DNA of 64,000 bases from Serratia proteamaculans (GCF_008830365.1 NZ_WBKI01000002.1:186001-250000); one strand, 5' to 3'; positions 10,906 through 21,284 are shown, counted from the stretch's first letter. Numbers and translations: made by a program. Notes: generated by a model not told the origin, from the letters alone.

Positions 10906-12444
10906 TTATTTAAGGTCGGCATTATCAAAGTTGAACGAGGTATCCGGCATCACATAGAAACCACTCAACTGTTTGTTGTTGGCCGACAGCAAACGCTCGG
11001 TCGCCAGGAAGATCCACGGCGCATCAGCCCAGATGCGATCCTGCGCGTCCTTGTACAGTTTTTGCTTCTCGCCGCGATCGGTGGTCGCCAGCGCACCGGT
11101 CAGATCCTGGTCCACCTGCGGGTTACTGTAGAACGCGGTGTTGAACTGCTTGGGTGGTGCCGCCTGGGTAGAGAACAGCGGCGACAGCGCCCAATCCGCC
11201 TCACCGGTTGACGCGGACCAGCCGGTATAGAACATCCGCACGCCGGTACCTTTCACCCCAACGCTTTCCACCTGCGCCGCACGTTGACCGGCATCCATCG
11301 CCGTCACCGTCACTTTCACCCCTACCTGCGCCAACTGCTGCTGAGCAAACTGCAGAACTTTCTGCGCGGTGCTGTGGTTATGCGAAGACCACAGGGTGGT
11401 GGTGAAGCCGTTCGGGTAGCCTGCTTCTTTCAGCAGTTCGCGCGCCTTGGCCAGATCGTATGGCCATGGCTTATAACGGGTAGCAAAGTCTATCGCCGGC
11501 GGCACCGGGCCTTCTGCCGGTACCGCGTAGCCGGAGAACGCCACCTTGATCAGTGCATCTTTGTTGATGGCGTAGTTCAGCGCCTGCCGCACTTTCAGAT
11601 TATCAAACGGCTTCTGGGTGACGTTCAGGCTGATGTAGCGTTGCAGGATCGAAGGAGCCGCCACCAGATCAAGCTTGGCATTGCCTTCCAGCACCTTGGC
11701 CTGCTCATAAGGGAACGGGAAAGCAAAGGTCGCTTCGCCGGTCTGCAACATCGCCGCGCGGGTATTGTTATCCACGATCGGCCGCCAGGTGATGCTGTCG
11801 AGTTTCGGCAGCCCCGGCTTCCAGTAACCGTCAAACTTCTTCACCTTGACGAAATCGGTCTGGTTCCAGGTCACGAACTGGTAAGGGCCGGTACCAACCG
11901 GATGGAAACCAATCTCTTTGCCGTACTGCTTCAGCGCCGCCGGGGAAATGATCACCGCCGCCGGGTGCGCCAGATTATTGATAAACGCCGAGAATGGCGC
12001 TTTCAGCACGATCTTGACCGTTGTAGCATCCACCACTTCGGTTTTGTCGATCATCTTGAACAGGTTGTAACGCTTGAGGTGATTGTCCGGGTTGCTGGCA
12101 CGATCCAGGTTAACCTTCACCGCTTCGGCGTTAAATTCGCTGCCGTCATGGAATTTCACTCCCGGATGCAGCTTGACGGTGTAAGTCAGGCCGTCTGGAC
12201 TCACCTCGTAGCTGTCCGCCAACACGTTTACCAGCTTCATGTCCTTGTCAAAGCCGAACAGGCCCTGATAGAAGGATTTGGCCACAGCCTGCGACAGCGT
12301 GTCGTTGGCGTCATACGGGTCAAGCGTGGTGAAATTGGACGCGACGGCGATCACCGCATCTTTCGCCGCCCAGGCCGGGCCTGCGCCCACCGCCGCCAAC
12401 AGCACGACGACCGCTAACGCCTTACGTTTGAATGTGTGCTTCAT
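10906..12444 (-). CDS. gsiB: Glutathione-binding periplasmic protein GsiB
   Basis: Solute-binding protein (SBP family 5) delivering glutathione to GsiCD. 512 aa from the chosen ATG. The signal peptide [16 protein letters not shown]...AWA is followed by [21 protein letters not shown], and the family stretch [20 protein letters not shown] is present. An ATG at 12468 overlapping the gsiA stop is also possible, but starting there would precede the signal peptide with eight extra residues; AGGAG lies 11 nt before the chosen start. Third gene of the iaaA-gsiABCD operon. Confidence 0.95.
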   Translation of the reverse strand: MKHTFKRKALAVVVLLAAVGAGPAWAAKDAVIAVASNFTTLDPYDANDTLSQAVAKSFYQGLFGFDKDMKLVNVLADSYEVSPDGLTYTVKLHPGVKFHDGSEFNAEAVKVNLDRASNPDNHLKRYNLFKMIDKTEVVDATTVKIVLKAPFSAFINNLAHPAAVIISPAALKQYGKEIGFHPVGTGPYQFVTWNQTDFVKVKKFDGYWKPGLPKLDSITWRPIVDNNTRAAMLQTGEATFAFPFPYEQAKVLEGNAKLDLVAAPSILQRYISLNVTQKPFDNLKVRQALNYAINKDALIKVAFSGYAVPAEGPVPPAIDFATRYKPWPYDLAKARELLKEAGYPNGFTTTLWSSHNHSTAQKVLQFAQQQLAQVGVKVTVTAMDAGQRAAQVESVGVKGTGVRMFYTGWSASTGEADWALSPLFSTQAAPPKQFNTAFYSNPQVDQDLTGALATTDRGEKQKLYKDAQDRIWADAPWIFLATERLLSANNKQLSGFYVMPDTSFNFDNADLK

Positions 12445-12467
12445 GGTACTTGCATCTCCTGAGGTCA

Positions 12468-14345
12468 TTAAAAGGCACCGGCGATCGGATGACGGGCAAC
12501 AAAGTGCCCGGGGCCAACCTGCACCAGCGGTGCGGTAACGGGTTCATCGCCCAGCGCGCGGATCGGGCTGGGAATTTCATCGACCAGCAGCGGCTGACGT
12601 TGGTGAGTATGGGCCGGATCGGCCACCGGTACTGCTGCCATCAGCTTGCGGGTGTAGGCGTGCTGCGGGCTATCAAACACCGCACGGCGCGGGCCAATTT
12701 CGACGATCTGTCCAAGATACATCACCGCAACGCGATGGCTGATACGCTCCACCACCGCCATATCATGCGAGATAAACAAAAAGGCAATGCCAAACTCACG
12801 CTGCAAATCGAGCAGCAGGTTGACGATCTGCGCCTGAATCGACACATCGAGCGCCGACACCGATTCATCGGCGATCACCACTTTGGGGTTGAGTGCCAGC
12901 GCACGCGCAATACAGACTCGCTGTCGTTGCCCGCCAGAGAATTCATGCGGGTAGCGACGTGCGTGTTCAGGTTTCAATCCGACGCGCTCCAGCAGCCAAT
13001 CGACCCGTTCTTGTGCGGCCTTGCCGCGTGCCACGTTATGCACCAGCAGCGGTTCCATAATCGAGAAACCGACGGTCAGACGCGGATCGAGCGAGGCATA
13101 AGGATCCTGGAAGATAAACTGGATATCCCGCCGCAGATGCTGCAACGCCGGGCCTTTCAACTGATTGATCTGGCGACCGTCAAAGGTAATGGTGCCGTGC
13201 TGGCTGTCCACCAGCTTCAGCAAGGATCGGCCGGTGGTGGACTTGCCGCAGCCGGACTCCCCTACCAACCCCAGGGTTTCACCGGGGTAGAGATCGAAAC
13301 TGACGTTTTCCACCGCGTGTACCCGGCGGGTGACCCGGTTCAGAATGCCGCTGCGCAGATCAAAGCGCGTCACCAAATTCTCCACCCGCAGGATCGGCGC
13401 CGCACCGGGCGGCACGGTATCTTGTGGCTCGCCATTGTCCGCACCGTTCGGCAACGGAAATTTGGCCGGAAAATCTTGCTGTGCCATCGAACCCAGCTTC
13501 GGTACCGCTGCCAACAAGGCCTGGGTGTAGGGCTGTTGCGGTGCGGCAAACAGCTCGCGCACCGGTCCCTGCTCCACCCGTTCTCCCTGACGCATCACCA
13601 GGACCCGGTCGGCAATCTCCGCGACCACGCCCATGTCGTGGGTGATGAAAATGACCCCCATCTGCATTTCCTGCTGCAACACGCGGATGAGCTGCAGGAT
13701 CTGCGCCTGAATAGTGACATCCAGCGCGGTGGTCGGTTCGTCGGCAATCAATAATGCCGGTTTACAAGACAGCGCCATGGCGATCATCACTCGCTGGCGC
13801 ATGCCGCCAGAAAGTTGATGCGGGTAGCGGTTAAGCACATCTTTGGCTTCGGGAATGCGGACCAGATCGAGCATCTGCAAGGCGGCTTGTTTGGCAGCCC
13901 GATGATCCATCGCCTGATGCAGACGCAGGGATTCGGCGATCTGCTCACCCACCGGGAATACCGGATTCAGTGAGGTCATGGGCTCCTGAAAAATCATCGC
14001 CATATCGGCACCGCGTACCGTCCGCAGCGTCCCCTGGCGGGCACGGGCCAAATCAAGCACCTCACCGTTGCGCCGACGGAAGGGCATGGCACCGCTGACG
14101 ATATTGCCACCGCCCTGTTCCACCAGCCGCATCAAGGCCAGCGAGGTGACGGATTTGCCTGAGCCGGATTCGCCGACGATCGCCAGCGTTTCACCGCGAT
14201 CGATATCGAATGACAGGTTGCGCACCGCATCCAGGGTGTCACCCTGTTGATGAAACTGAATACTGAGATCGCGTACTGAAAGTACGCGCTGTGGCGGCAA
14301 CCATAGCCCAACATCGGCCGTGGGTGGCATCAAGGTATCGGTCAT
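12468..14345 (-). CDS. gsiA: Glutathione import ATP-binding protein GsiA
   Basis: 625-aa fused double ATPase energising glutathione import. Two ABC domains are visible: the first with Walker [11 protein letters not shown], signature [15 protein letters not shown] and Walker [12 protein letters not shown]; the second with [26 protein letters not shown] and [16 protein letters not shown] at 5-nt spacing precedes the ATG. It is 19 bp after iaaA and touches gsiB. Each half also carries the C-terminal oligopeptide-transporter extension ([22 protein letters not shown]). Confidence 0.96.
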   Translation of the reverse strand: MTDTLMPPTADVGLWLPPQRVLSVRDLSIQFHQQGDTLDAVRNLSFDIDRGETLAIVGESGSGKSVTSLALMRLVEQGGGNIVSGAMPFRRRNGEVLDLARARQGTLRTVRGADMAMIFQEPMTSLNPVFPVGEQIAESLRLHQAMDHRAAKQAALQMLDLVRIPEAKDVLNRYPHQLSGGMRQRVMIAMALSCKPALLIADEPTTALDVTIQAQILQLIRVLQQEMQMGVIFITHDMGVVAEIADRVLVMRQGERVEQGPVRELFAAPQQPYTQALLAAVPKLGSMAQQDFPAKFPLPNGADNGEPQDTVPPGAAPILRVENLVTRFDLRSGILNRVTRRVHAVENVSFDLYPGETLGLVGESGCGKSTTGRSLLKLVDSQHGTITFDGRQINQLKGPALQHLRRDIQFIFQDPYASLDPRLTVGFSIMEPLLVHNVARGKAAQERVDWLLERVGLKPEHARRYPHEFSGGQRQRVCIARALALNPKVVIADESVSALDVSIQAQIVNLLLDLQREFGIAFLFISHDMAVVERISHRVAVMYLGQIVEIGPRRAVFDSPQHAYTRKLMAAVPVADPAHTHQRQPLLVDEIPSPIRALGDEPVTAPLVQVGPGHFVARHPIAGAF

Positions 14346-14364
14346 GCACCCTCCTGGTGATCGG

Positions 14365-15309
14365 TTAGCGATAAATCCCTACGGACGGCGCATCGCCGAC
14401 ATAACCAAACCCGCGGTACATCCCTTCACTGTTAAAAGGCAGCGCCACGTTACCTTGGCTGTCGATGGCGATCATCCCACCGCTACCGCCCATCGCCAGC
14501 AGTTTTTCCATCACTATCCGGTCGCTGGCCTGCTGCAGGCTGAGACCGGCGTATTCCATCAACGCGGAAACGTCATAGGCAGCCACGCCGCGCATGAATA
14601 TTTCACCGGTGCCGGTGCTGGAGACCGCCACCGTGGCATTGTTGGCGTAACAGCCAGCACCGATTATTGGCGTATCGCCGACCCGACCGGCCTGTTTGTT
14701 GGTCATGCCACCGGTCGAGGTGGCCGCTGCCAGATTACCCAGGGCGTCCAACGCCACCGCACCCACGGTGCCAAACTTACTGTCAGGGTCGATCGGCTCG
14801 GCACCGTCGTGATCGAGCAACACCCGTCCCAGCTCTGCCTGAGCGCGGTGCAGTTGGTCAAAACGTGATTGGGTAAAGAAGAAGTCAGGGGCGACCATTT
14901 CCAGGCCGTGGGCAATGGCAAACTTTTCGGCGCCCTCGCCGGCGAACAGCACATGCTGGCTGCTTTCCAGCACCGCACGCGCAGCCAGTATCGGATTGCG
15001 TATCCGACTGACACCCGCTACGGCACCGGCATCACAGGTGCGTCCGTCCATCACGCAGGCATCCAGTTCATGGGTACCCTGATGAGTGAACACCGAGCCT
15101 TTACCGGCATTGAACAACGGGCACTCTTCCAGCAACCGCACCGCTTCAGTCACCGCATCCAATGCGCTGCCACCCTGGGCGAGGATCTGCTGACCTGCGG
15201 CGACAATGCCGGATAACGCCTGAATATACTCTTGTTCTTTTTCAGCACTCAGCGCCGTACGGGTAATTGCGCCCGCACCGCCGTGAATGGCAATCACTGG
15301 TTTGCTCAT
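14365..15309 (-). CDS. iaaA: Isoaspartyl peptidase / L-asparaginase (IaaA)
   Basis: Ntn-hydrolase that hydrolyses isoaspartyl dipeptides and, more weakly, asparagine. 314 aa from the ATG at the complement of 15307-15309, chosen because the family begins at [15 protein letters not shown]; a GTG 12 codons upstream is an alternative. The autocleavage site is visible as [10 protein letters not shown], with Thr becoming the N-terminal nucleophile of the beta subunit; [22 protein letters not shown] and SSTGTGEIF form the active-site loops. It is the first gene of the operon with gsiABCD, as in E. coli, linking peptide import with breakdown. Confidence 0.95.
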   Translation of the reverse strand: MSKPVIAIHGGAGAITRTALSAEKEQEYIQALSGIVAAGQQILAQGGSALDAVTEAVRLLEECPLFNAGKGSVFTHQGTHELDACVMDGRTCDAGAVAGVSRIRNPILAARAVLESSQHVLFAGEGAEKFAIAHGLEMVAPDFFFTQSRFDQLHRAQAELGRVLLDHDGAEPIDPDSKFGTVGAVALDALGNLAAATSTGGMTNKQAGRVGDTPIIGAGCYANNATVAVSSTGTGEIFMRGVAAYDVSALMEYAGLSLQQASDRIVMEKLLAMGGSGGMIAIDSQGNVALPFNSEGMYRGFGYVGDAPSVGIYR

Positions 15310-15370
15310 TTGCCTGACACCCTGTGTTAAACCTGCCAACCCCACACCGTTCCCGGGCTGCTAATTAATT

Positions 15371-15399
15371 ATTATACTTAGCCCGTCATTCTATGTAAA
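15371..15399 (-). promoter_or_regulatory. Near-consensus sigma-70 promoter of iaaA-gsiABCD
   Basis: On the minus strand, TTTACA (15394-15399) and a perfect TATAAT (15371-15376) are separated by exactly 17 bp, about 62 bp before the iaaA start. Only one base deviates from consensus. No regulator site was recognised next to it. Confidence 0.8.
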
Positions 15400-15603
15400 G
15401 CATTAAGTCACTACTCAGCATTTAGCGTAGTTCGCTTAGATTATTTCGCACATTGAAATAGCTTAATGGAATAAAAACAGTCAGTTAGAATGGAGAGGAA
15501 ACACCGTAAATAACGGTTGGGATTTTTGGTAAAAGCACTGGGCAGATAGACAACTATTATCCGGAGAAATAACCGATATCTCTGTATATTAAGCTGTCAC
15601 AGG

Positions 15604-15632
15604 TTCAACCTGCTGTTTTTCAGCAGGCTGAA
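15604..15632 (-). terminator. Hairpin downstream of the DUF924 gene
   Basis: TTCAACCTGCTG and CAGCAGGCTGAA form a 12-bp stem with one mismatch around a TTTTT loop, 16 bp past the DUF924 stop. No long U-run follows on the minus strand. The remainder of the 15310-15647 gap holds the iaaA promoter and otherwise nothing I recognise. Confidence 0.5.
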
Positions 15633-15647
15633 CGCAGATGATAATAT

Positions 15648-16184
15648 TTAGAACCCGGAACCCGGCAGCAACAGAAATGCTTCTTCTTCCAGGGTTGAGA
15701 CGCGGCCTAATATCGCATTACGGTGCGGGTAACGGCCAAAACGGTCAATAATAGCTTTATGTCGCAATTCAAACTCCAGCTGATCGCCATTATCCAGTTC
15801 GGTATACAACTCCAGCGCCTGCTGATGGATCAGCGCCGACTCCGAGTGCATAAACGGCAAATAGAGAAAACCCCGCTGCTCCCGACTGAGCTGTTCACAT
15901 TGCCCGCTGCGCACCGCTTCCTGCGCCAACACCAGCGCCATACAGTCGCTGGCAAATGAACCGGGTGTGCCACGGAACAGATTGCGGCTGAACTGATCGA
16001 GCACGATCACCTCAGCCAATCGCCCCTCAATGGTTTCTCGCCAGTGCGCCAGTTCACCGGCAGCGGCGGCCTGCCAAACCAGGCCAAAGCGGGTATGCAG
16101 CAGGCGATCAAATTCATCATCCTTTTTGAACCACATTGCCGGTTCGATCTCGTCAAACCAGAAGTCTAATACCTGTCTGTGCAT
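15648..16184 (-). CDS. DUF924 family protein
   Basis: 178-aa cytoplasmic protein of the DUF924 family (TPR-like fold, function unestablished). Family hallmarks are VLDFWFDE at the N-terminus, WFKKDDEFD, IVLDQFSRNLFRGT and YLPFMHSE. A GTG at the complement of 16185-16187 is also possible; AGGAG at 6-nt spacing favours the ATG at 16184. It is divergent from moeA, with 93 bp between. No functional link to its neighbours is evident. Confidence 0.88.
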   Translation of the reverse strand: MHRQVLDFWFDEIEPAMWFKKDDEFDRLLHTRFGLVWQAAAAGELAHWRETIEGRLAEVIVLDQFSRNLFRGTPGSFASDCMALVLAQEAVRSGQCEQLSREQRGFLYLPFMHSESALIHQQALELYTELDNGDQLEFELRHKAIIDRFGRYPHRNAILGRVSTLEEEAFLLLPGSGF

Positions 16185-16277
16185 CACGGTCTCCTGTTGT
16201 TTACTTCAGCATAGCATCCTTCATAATACCCCCACTTTGCCGAAAATTTCGCGCACCCTGATTACGGAGTTCTCTCA

Positions 16278-17516
16278 ATGGATCATTGCCATACTTCCGA
16301 TCTCATTTCCCTGGAGCAGGCGCTGGAGAAGATGCTCAGCCAACTCTCCCCCCTGCAGCAGACCGAATCCATTGCCCTGACCGCTGCCGCCGGCCGTATT
16401 ACAGCCGTACCGGTGATTTCCCCTATTGATGTTCCTCCGTTTGCCAATTCGGCGATGGACGGTTACGCCGTGCGCCTCGCCGATTTGCAGGCCAATGCCC
16501 CGCTGCCCGTGGCGGGCAAAGCCTTTGCCGGTGCACCATTCAACGGCGACTGGCCAGCCAACACCTGCGTGCGCATCATGACCGGCGCCCCTATCCCTGT
16601 CGGCGCCGAAGCGGTGATCATGCAGGAGCAGGCCGAGGTGAGTGATGCCGGAGTACGCTTCACGGCCGAAGTGCAAGCCGGGCAAAATATCCGTCTGGCG
16701 GGGGAAGATATTCGCCTGGGTGCCGGGGTGTTACCCGCTGGCGTCAGGTTGGGCGCGGCACAGTTGCCGTTGCTGGCCTCGCTCGGCGTCGCCGAAGTCC
16801 AGGTGATGCGCAAACTGAAAGTCGCCGTGTTCTCCACCGGCGACGAGTTACAACCGGTCGGTCAACCGCTGCAGGCAGGTCAAATCTACGATACCAATCG
16901 CTTTGCGGTGCGCCTGATGCTGGAACAGCTGGGCTGCGAGGTGATCGATCTGGGCATTATCCGCGACAATCAAGAAGCGCTGCGCGCCGCTTTCGAGCAG
17001 GCGGACAGTCAGGCCGACGTGGTGATCAGCAGCGGTGGCGTCTCGGTCGGTGAAGCCGACTACACCAAGCAGATGCTGGACGAACTGGGTGAAGTCAGCT
17101 TCTGGAAGCTGGCGATCAAACCGGGTAAGCCTTTTGCCTTCGGCAAGCTGAAACACGCCTGGTTCTGCGGCCTGCCGGGCAACCCGGTTTCCGCCGCCCT
17201 GACCTTCTACCAACTGGTGCAACCGCTGTTGGCAAAGCTGGCCGGTTACAGCGACTGGCAGTTGCCACCGCGTCTGCAAGCGCGCGCATTAACCCCCTTG
17301 AAGAAAGCACCGGGCCGTCTCGATTTCCAGCGCGGCGTATTTACCAGCAACGCCCAGGGTGAGTTGGAAGTGAGCAGCACCGGTCATCAGGGCTCGCACG
17401 TCTTCAGCTCGTTCAGCCAGGGCAACTGCTTTATCGTGCTGGAGCGCGATCGCGGCTCAGTGGCTGTGGGTGAAAGGGTGGACATTGAGCCCTTCAACGC
17501 CCTACTGAGGAGCTGA
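16278..17516 (+). CDS. moeA: Molybdopterin molybdotransferase MoeA
   Basis: Inserts molybdate into adenylated molybdopterin (cytoplasm), completing molybdenum cofactor. 412 aa versus 411 in E. coli. Visible motifs are [39 protein letters not shown] and [13 protein letters not shown]. It is followed 2 bp later by moeB, as in E. coli. Its product would serve molybdoenzymes such as the YedY-like protein encoded at 56.2 kb. Confidence 0.97.
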   Translation: MDHCHTSDLISLEQALEKMLSQLSPLQQTESIALTAAAGRITAVPVISPIDVPPFANSAMDGYAVRLADLQANAPLPVAGKAFAGAPFNGDWPANTCVRIMTGAPIPVGAEAVIMQEQAEVSDAGVRFTAEVQAGQNIRLAGEDIRLGAGVLPAGVRLGAAQLPLLASLGVAEVQVMRKLKVAVFSTGDELQPVGQPLQAGQIYDTNRFAVRLMLEQLGCEVIDLGIIRDNQEALRAAFEQADSQADVVISSGGVSVGEADYTKQMLDELGEVSFWKLAIKPGKPFAFGKLKHAWFCGLPGNPVSAALTFYQLVQPLLAKLAGYSDWQLPPRLQARALTPLKKAPGRLDFQRGVFTSNAQGELEVSSTGHQGSHVFSSFSQGNCFIVLERDRGSVAVGERVDIEPFNALLRS

Positions 17517-17518
17517 AC

Positions 17519-18274
17519 ATGCTGCCGGAATTAACCGATGCCGAAGCGCTGCGCTATAACCGCCAGATTATCCTGCGCGGCTTCGACTTCGACGGTCAGG
17601 AAAAGCTGAAGGCCGCACGGGTACTGATTGTCGGCCTGGGCGGATTGGGTTGCGCCGCCGCGCCCTATTTAGCTGCGGCGGGCGTCGGTCACCTGACGCT
17701 GGTTGATTTCGACACCGTTTCGCTCTCCAACCTGCAACGCCAGATCCTGCACCGCGACGCGCGTATTGGCATGGCGAAAGTGGAGTCTGCGCGTATCGAA
17801 CTGAGCGCCATCAATCCGCATACCCACATTGACGCCGTTGACGGGCAGTTGGACGACTCTCAGATGGCGGCACAGATTGCCGCCTGCGATCTGGTACTGG
17901 ACTGTACCGACAACGTGGCAACGCGCGATCTGCTGAATCGCCTATGCCATGCGCAGCGTAAACCGCTGGTGTCCGGCGCGGCGATCCGTATGGAGGGGCA
18001 GCTGAGCGTTTTCACCTACCAGCCTGATGAACCTTGTTACCGTTGCCTGAGCCGGTTATTCGGCGACAACGCCCTGACCTGTGTCGAAGCCGGTGTAATG
18101 GCCCCGCTGGTGGGCACCATCGGCACCCTGCAAGCCATGGAGGCCATCAAACTGCTGACACAATACGGCCAGCCGCTCACCGGAAAACTGCTGATGTTTG
18201 ATGCCATGACGATGCAATTTCGTGAAATGAAGCTGCCGAAAAATCCGCAGTGCGAGGTTTGTGGCGGGGAATAA
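17519..18274 (+). CDS. moeB: Molybdopterin-synthase adenylyltransferase MoeB
   Basis: E1-like enzyme adenylating the C-terminus of MoaD for sulfur transfer in molybdopterin synthesis. 251 aa. The nucleotide-binding GLGGLGC, DFDTVSLSNLQRQ, the DCTDNVATR segment and the zinc-binding pairs CYRC and CEVC are visible. Forms an operon with moeA. Confidence 0.97.
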   Translation: MLPELTDAEALRYNRQIILRGFDFDGQEKLKAARVLIVGLGGLGCAAAPYLAAAGVGHLTLVDFDTVSLSNLQRQILHRDARIGMAKVESARIELSAINPHTHIDAVDGQLDDSQMAAQIAACDLVLDCTDNVATRDLLNRLCHAQRKPLVSGAAIRMEGQLSVFTYQPDEPCYRCLSRLFGDNALTCVEAGVMAPLVGTIGTLQAMEAIKLLTQYGQPLTGKLLMFDAMTMQFREMKLPKNPQCEVCGGE

Positions 18275-18281
18275 CAGACAC

Positions 18282-18305
18282 AAAAAAGGCGGGAGTGCTC
18301 CCGCC
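18282..18305 (-). terminator. Intrinsic terminator of ybiT
   Basis: GGCGGGAG-TG-CTCCCGCC (18288-18305), an 8-bp perfect stem, is followed on the minus strand by TTTTTT. It ends ybiT and lies in the convergent gap with moeB. Confidence 0.85.
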
Positions 18306-18360
18306 TGCAATTATCACTGGTTATCTTTGCGGGCGCGTATAACGCGCCCCTACCAGAGAG

Positions 18361-19953
18361 TTAGACGATACCCTGGCTACGCAGATAGTCTTCGTAGTTG
18401 CCGGTAAAGTCGATCACCTTGGTCGGTGTCATTTCCAGTACGCGGGTCGCCAGCGAGCTAACGAACTCACGGTCGTGGGAAACGAAGATCAGGGTGCCTT
18501 CATACATTTCCAACGCCATGTTCAGCGACTCGATGGATTCCATATCCAGGTGGTTGGTTGGTTCATCCATAATCAGGATGTTAGGACGCTGCATCATCAG
18601 CTTGCCGAATAACATGCGGCCTTTCTCACCCCCTGACAACACCTTCACTTTCTTCTTGATGTCGTCCTGGCTGAACAGCAAACGACCCAGCACGCTGCGA
18701 ACTGCCTGCTCGTCATCTTTTTCCTGCTTCCACTGGCTCATCCAGTCGAATACCGTCAGGGTGTCATCGAATTCGTATTCGTGATCCTGAGCATAGTAAC
18801 CGATCTTGGCGTTTTCAGACCATTTCACGCTGCCGCTGTCCGGTTGAGCATCGCCAACCAGCGCTTTCAGCAGGGTCGACTTACCAACACCGTTCGGGCC
18901 CAGTACCGCGACTTTCTCGCCCACTTCAACCATCAGGTTGAGTTTGCTGAACAACGGACCGTTGTCGAAGCCTTTGGTCAGTGCTTCCACTTCCAACGCG
19001 TTACGGAACAGTTTTTTGTCCTGGTCAAAACGGATGAACGGGTTCTGACGGCTTGAAGCCTTCACTTCTTCCAGCTGGATTTTGTCGATCTGGCGGGCAC
19101 GTGAAGTCGCCTGTTTGGATTTGGAGGCGTTGGCGCTGAAGCGGCTAACGAACGACTGCAGTTCGTTAATCTGTGCCTTTTTCTTGGCGTTATCCGCCAT
19201 CAGACGTTCACGCGACTGGGTTGCCGCCGTCATGTATTCGTCATAGTTGCCCGGATACACGCGCAGTTCGCCGTAGTCCAAATCCGCCATGTGCGTACAG
19301 ACCATGTTCAGGAAGTGACGGTCGTGCGAAATGATAACCATGGTGCTGTTACGCTCGTTCAGCACCTGCTCCAGCCAGCGAATGGTATCGATGTCCAGGT
19401 TGTTGGTTGGTTCATCGAGCAACAGGATTTCTGGATCGGAGAACAGTGCCTGCGCCAGCAACACGCGCAGTTTGAAGCCCGGTGCGATTTCGCTCATCGG
19501 GCCATAATGCTGTTCAACCGGGATGCCTACGCCGAGCAGCAGCTCGCCGGCACGTGCTTCGGCGGTGTAACCGTCCATCTCGCCGTAAGCCACTTCCAGA
19601 TCGGCCACTTTATAGCCGTCTTCTTCGCTCATTTCGGCCATAGCGTAAATACGGTCACGCTCTTCCTTCACTGCCCACAGCTCATGGTGGCCCATGATGA
19701 CGGTGTCCAGCACGCTGTATTGTTCAAAAGCGAACTGATCCTGACGCAGTTTACCCAGACGCTCGTTCGGATCGAGGAACACGTTGCCGCCGCTCGGTAC
19801 CAGATCGCCGCCCAGGATTTTCATAAAGGTGGATTTGCCGCAGCCGTTGGCCCCGATCAAACCATAGCGGTTACCGCCACCAAATTTAACAGAGATGTTT
19901 TCAAACAGCGGCTTACTGCCAAACTGCATAGTAATGTTGTTAGTGCTTAACAC
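18361..19953 (-). CDS. ybiT: ABC-F ATPase YbiT
   Basis: 530-aa ABC-F protein, a soluble twin-ATPase family acting on ribosomes; YbiT is one of four E. coli paralogues. Two cassettes are present: Walker [10 protein letters not shown] and GPNGVGKST, Walker [13 protein letters not shown] and [12 protein letters not shown], with the signature [10 protein letters not shown] in the second and a linker rich in charged residues between. Start is GTG (complement of 19951-19953), matching the family N-terminus. The first seven codons and the upstream region are duplicated perfectly at 27055-27226, at the far side of the adjacent island. Confidence 0.95.
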   Translation of the reverse strand: MLSTNNITMQFGSKPLFENISVKFGGGNRYGLIGANGCGKSTFMKILGGDLVPSGGNVFLDPNERLGKLRQDQFAFEQYSVLDTVIMGHHELWAVKEERDRIYAMAEMSEEDGYKVADLEVAYGEMDGYTAEARAGELLLGVGIPVEQHYGPMSEIAPGFKLRVLLAQALFSDPEILLLDEPTNNLDIDTIRWLEQVLNERNSTMVIISHDRHFLNMVCTHMADLDYGELRVYPGNYDEYMTAATQSRERLMADNAKKKAQINELQSFVSRFSANASKSKQATSRARQIDKIQLEEVKASSRQNPFIRFDQDKKLFRNALEVEALTKGFDNGPLFSKLNLMVEVGEKVAVLGPNGVGKSTLLKALVGDAQPDSGSVKWSENAKIGYYAQDHEYEFDDTLTVFDWMSQWKQEKDDEQAVRSVLGRLLFSQDDIKKKVKVLSGGEKGRMLFGKLMMQRPNILIMDEPTNHLDMESIESLNMALEMYEGTLIFVSHDREFVSSLATRVLEMTPTKVIDFTGNYEDYLRSQGIV

Positions 19954-20102
19954 AGCGCTCGCTCTTCATATCATTAGGAATGTGATTTGGCGCGCATTAT
20001 GCCATAACGGGGATAAGAGATCGCGGGAAGTTTCGGTGACAATTTGAGCAATGATGCGGTGGCAGAGGATCATGCGATTAACCCGACATGCCGGCCCCGT
20101 GG
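19931..20102. repeat. Left copy of 172-bp perfect direct repeat bounding the island
   Basis: Covers the first seven ybiT codons and its upstream region. Every base matches 27055-27226 (offset 7124). Homology continues past the right end at lower identity for about 45 bp, then reappears in blocks. See the right copy and the island entry. Confidence 0.95.
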
Positions 20103-20145
20103 GTTGTGCAATGCAAGCCTGCCGACTGACGGAGGGATACCGGTG

Positions 20146-20177
20146 AAACTAACTGCCTTAATTAAGGCAGTTAGTTT
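20146..20177 (-). terminator. 32-bp perfect palindrome after the microcin-like gene
   Basis: AAACTAACTGCCTTAA followed directly by its exact reverse complement. It lies 20 bp past the stop of the double-glycine peptide gene and ends in TTAGTTT on the minus strand, so it can act as a terminator. It is missing from the decayed copy near 27.27 kb. Confidence 0.6.
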
Positions 20178-20196
20178 GTGTCATCGTCCTGCAGTA

Positions 20197-20487
20197 TTAG
20201 CCCCAAACGTCTCTTTGGAATCTGCTCCAACCAATACTCAGAATATCTTCCAGAGAGAAGCTATTACCACTTGAAGGTTGCCATGGGCCACTTCCCCAAG
20301 ATGTACCTCCCCCGTTAGGGTACATATCAATTGAAGATGTGCCAGGAGACCAACATTTTCCATTAGCATCAATGTACGTCCCCATATCTCTCCCGCGCTG
20401 ATCAATTACATTTGTTGATTCTCTGTGACCATCAAGATTCATCCCTCCAGAAATTGAATGTAACTCGTCAAGTATGAGCTCTTTCAT
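20197..20487 (-). CDS. Putative class II microcin precursor with double-glycine leader
   Basis: Unannotated-type small gene, 96 aa from the second ATG (AGGA at 7-nt spacing; the first ATG is directly against the ribosome-binding site). The N-terminus MKELILDELHSISGG is a textbook double-glycine export leader and closely resembles that of microcin V (MRTLTLNELDSVSGG). Cleavage after GG would release an 81-residue core starting MNLDGHRE, rich in Gly, Ser and Trp, with one Cys and a GGGTSWGSGPWQPSSG segment. Size and leader fit class IIa microcins; the core matches none I know. It follows the presumed immunity gene by 50 bp. No PCAT-type exporter is seen in the window, so export would need a distant transporter. 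Function is inferred from the leader only. Confidence 0.72.
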   Translation of the reverse strand: MKELILDELHSISGGMNLDGHRESTNVIDQRGRDMGTYIDANGKCWSPGTSSIDMYPNGGGTSWGSGPWQPSSGNSFSLEDILSIGWSRFQRDVWG

Positions 20488-20537
20488 GAACATATCCTTT
20501 TCATGTATTTTTCAATAGAGTAATTCAGTAAGTTTAC

Positions 20538-20963
20538 TCACATGCATCCATGATTTAAAATACCAACATATAAATGTTTAAATTTTTCTTTTCTTAGAAT
20601 ATCTGCTTTCAATACAGAAACATCATCATTCCACTCTTTTTCAAAAATGGATTTGACGTCATTATTATTTAGTTTACCTAGTCGCTTCAATCCACAAGCT
20701 GCATAAAGTTTACTTTCTGGCGTTGCCTTGGGGTTATTGGCTATTCTCAAAAAAATATCAGTTGCACTATTGCTTTTAAGGATGTCTATTACAGCAACTT
20801 CTCCCTCACTAACCCTGCCAACAAAGCCATTCATTCCTAAGGAAAAATAACCAACCCGGGATAAGTTGGTTTCTATGGTTTCATAATGATTTTCATTTGC
20901 GTAGCCATAGAGAGAACATAACGAAGTAAAAAACAAAGTAGCAACTATAAAAATCCTTTTCAT
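20538..20963 (-). CDS. Exported hypothetical protein, candidate immunity partner of the microcin
   Basis: 141 aa starting MKRIFIVATLFFTSLCSLYGYA, a clear Sec signal peptide, so the mature protein is probably periplasmic. The remainder has no family I recognise; it contains ESKLYAACGLKRLGKLNNND and ends NHGCM. An ATG five codons upstream (20978) is an alternative start; GGGTGGGA precedes the chosen one. It lies 50 bp upstream of the microcin-like gene in the same direction, and a frameshifted, 5'-truncated copy persists at 27339-27739 together with a microcin remnant. Paired duplication and decay suggest the two genes work together, with this one as immunity protein; that is inference. Confidence 0.6.
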   Translation of the reverse strand: MKRIFIVATLFFTSLCSLYGYANENHYETIETNLSRVGYFSLGMNGFVGRVSEGEVAVIDILKSNSATDIFLRIANNPKATPESKLYAACGLKRLGKLNNNDVKSIFEKEWNDDVSVLKADILRKEKFKHLYVGILNHGCM

Positions 20964-21284
20964 AAATCCCACCCGCATTCAAAAATTATTCGACTTATAC
21001 CAAACCTAAGCACACAAATAAAAACATTGCAAATAAAAAATTATAACCACATTAATTACATGATTTTTTAAAACCTATAAAACTCCAAACAACTTGTTAT
21101 TTTATATGGTTTTTATAATTATCATACCGCAGCATAAATGACAGTAGACATTTAAAAATATCAAATAACCGAGCCCCCTAACTTCTGTACCCAGTTGTAA
21201 TTATTTTTCACGTGAAAAATAAATCACAGGAAACCATTCATATAACTTATAATAACGTTCTTCAATTTACAAAAAACAGATAAA
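20964..21284. other. AT-rich intergenic region with a 22-bp perfect palindrome
   Basis: The stretch upstream of the 141-aa gene and downstream of the 162-aa gene has no credible ORF. TTATTTTTCAC plus its exact reverse complement (21201-21222) lies about 60 bp past the stop of the 162-aa gene and could terminate it. TATAAG preceded by TGG (minus strand, about 20994-21001) is a possible extended -10 for the cassette. Confidence 0.5.

Noticed and set aside
11284-12417. 377-codon plus-strand frame opposite gsiB
   Set aside because: Antisense shadow with Arg/His-rich composition; gsiB is unambiguous on the other strand.
12432-13754. 440-codon plus-strand frame opposite gsiA
   Set aside because: Its sequence is low-complexity His/Arg/Gln-rich with no domain, and it lies fully antisense to a clear double ABC ATPase gene. 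It is a shadow of GC-rich codon usage.
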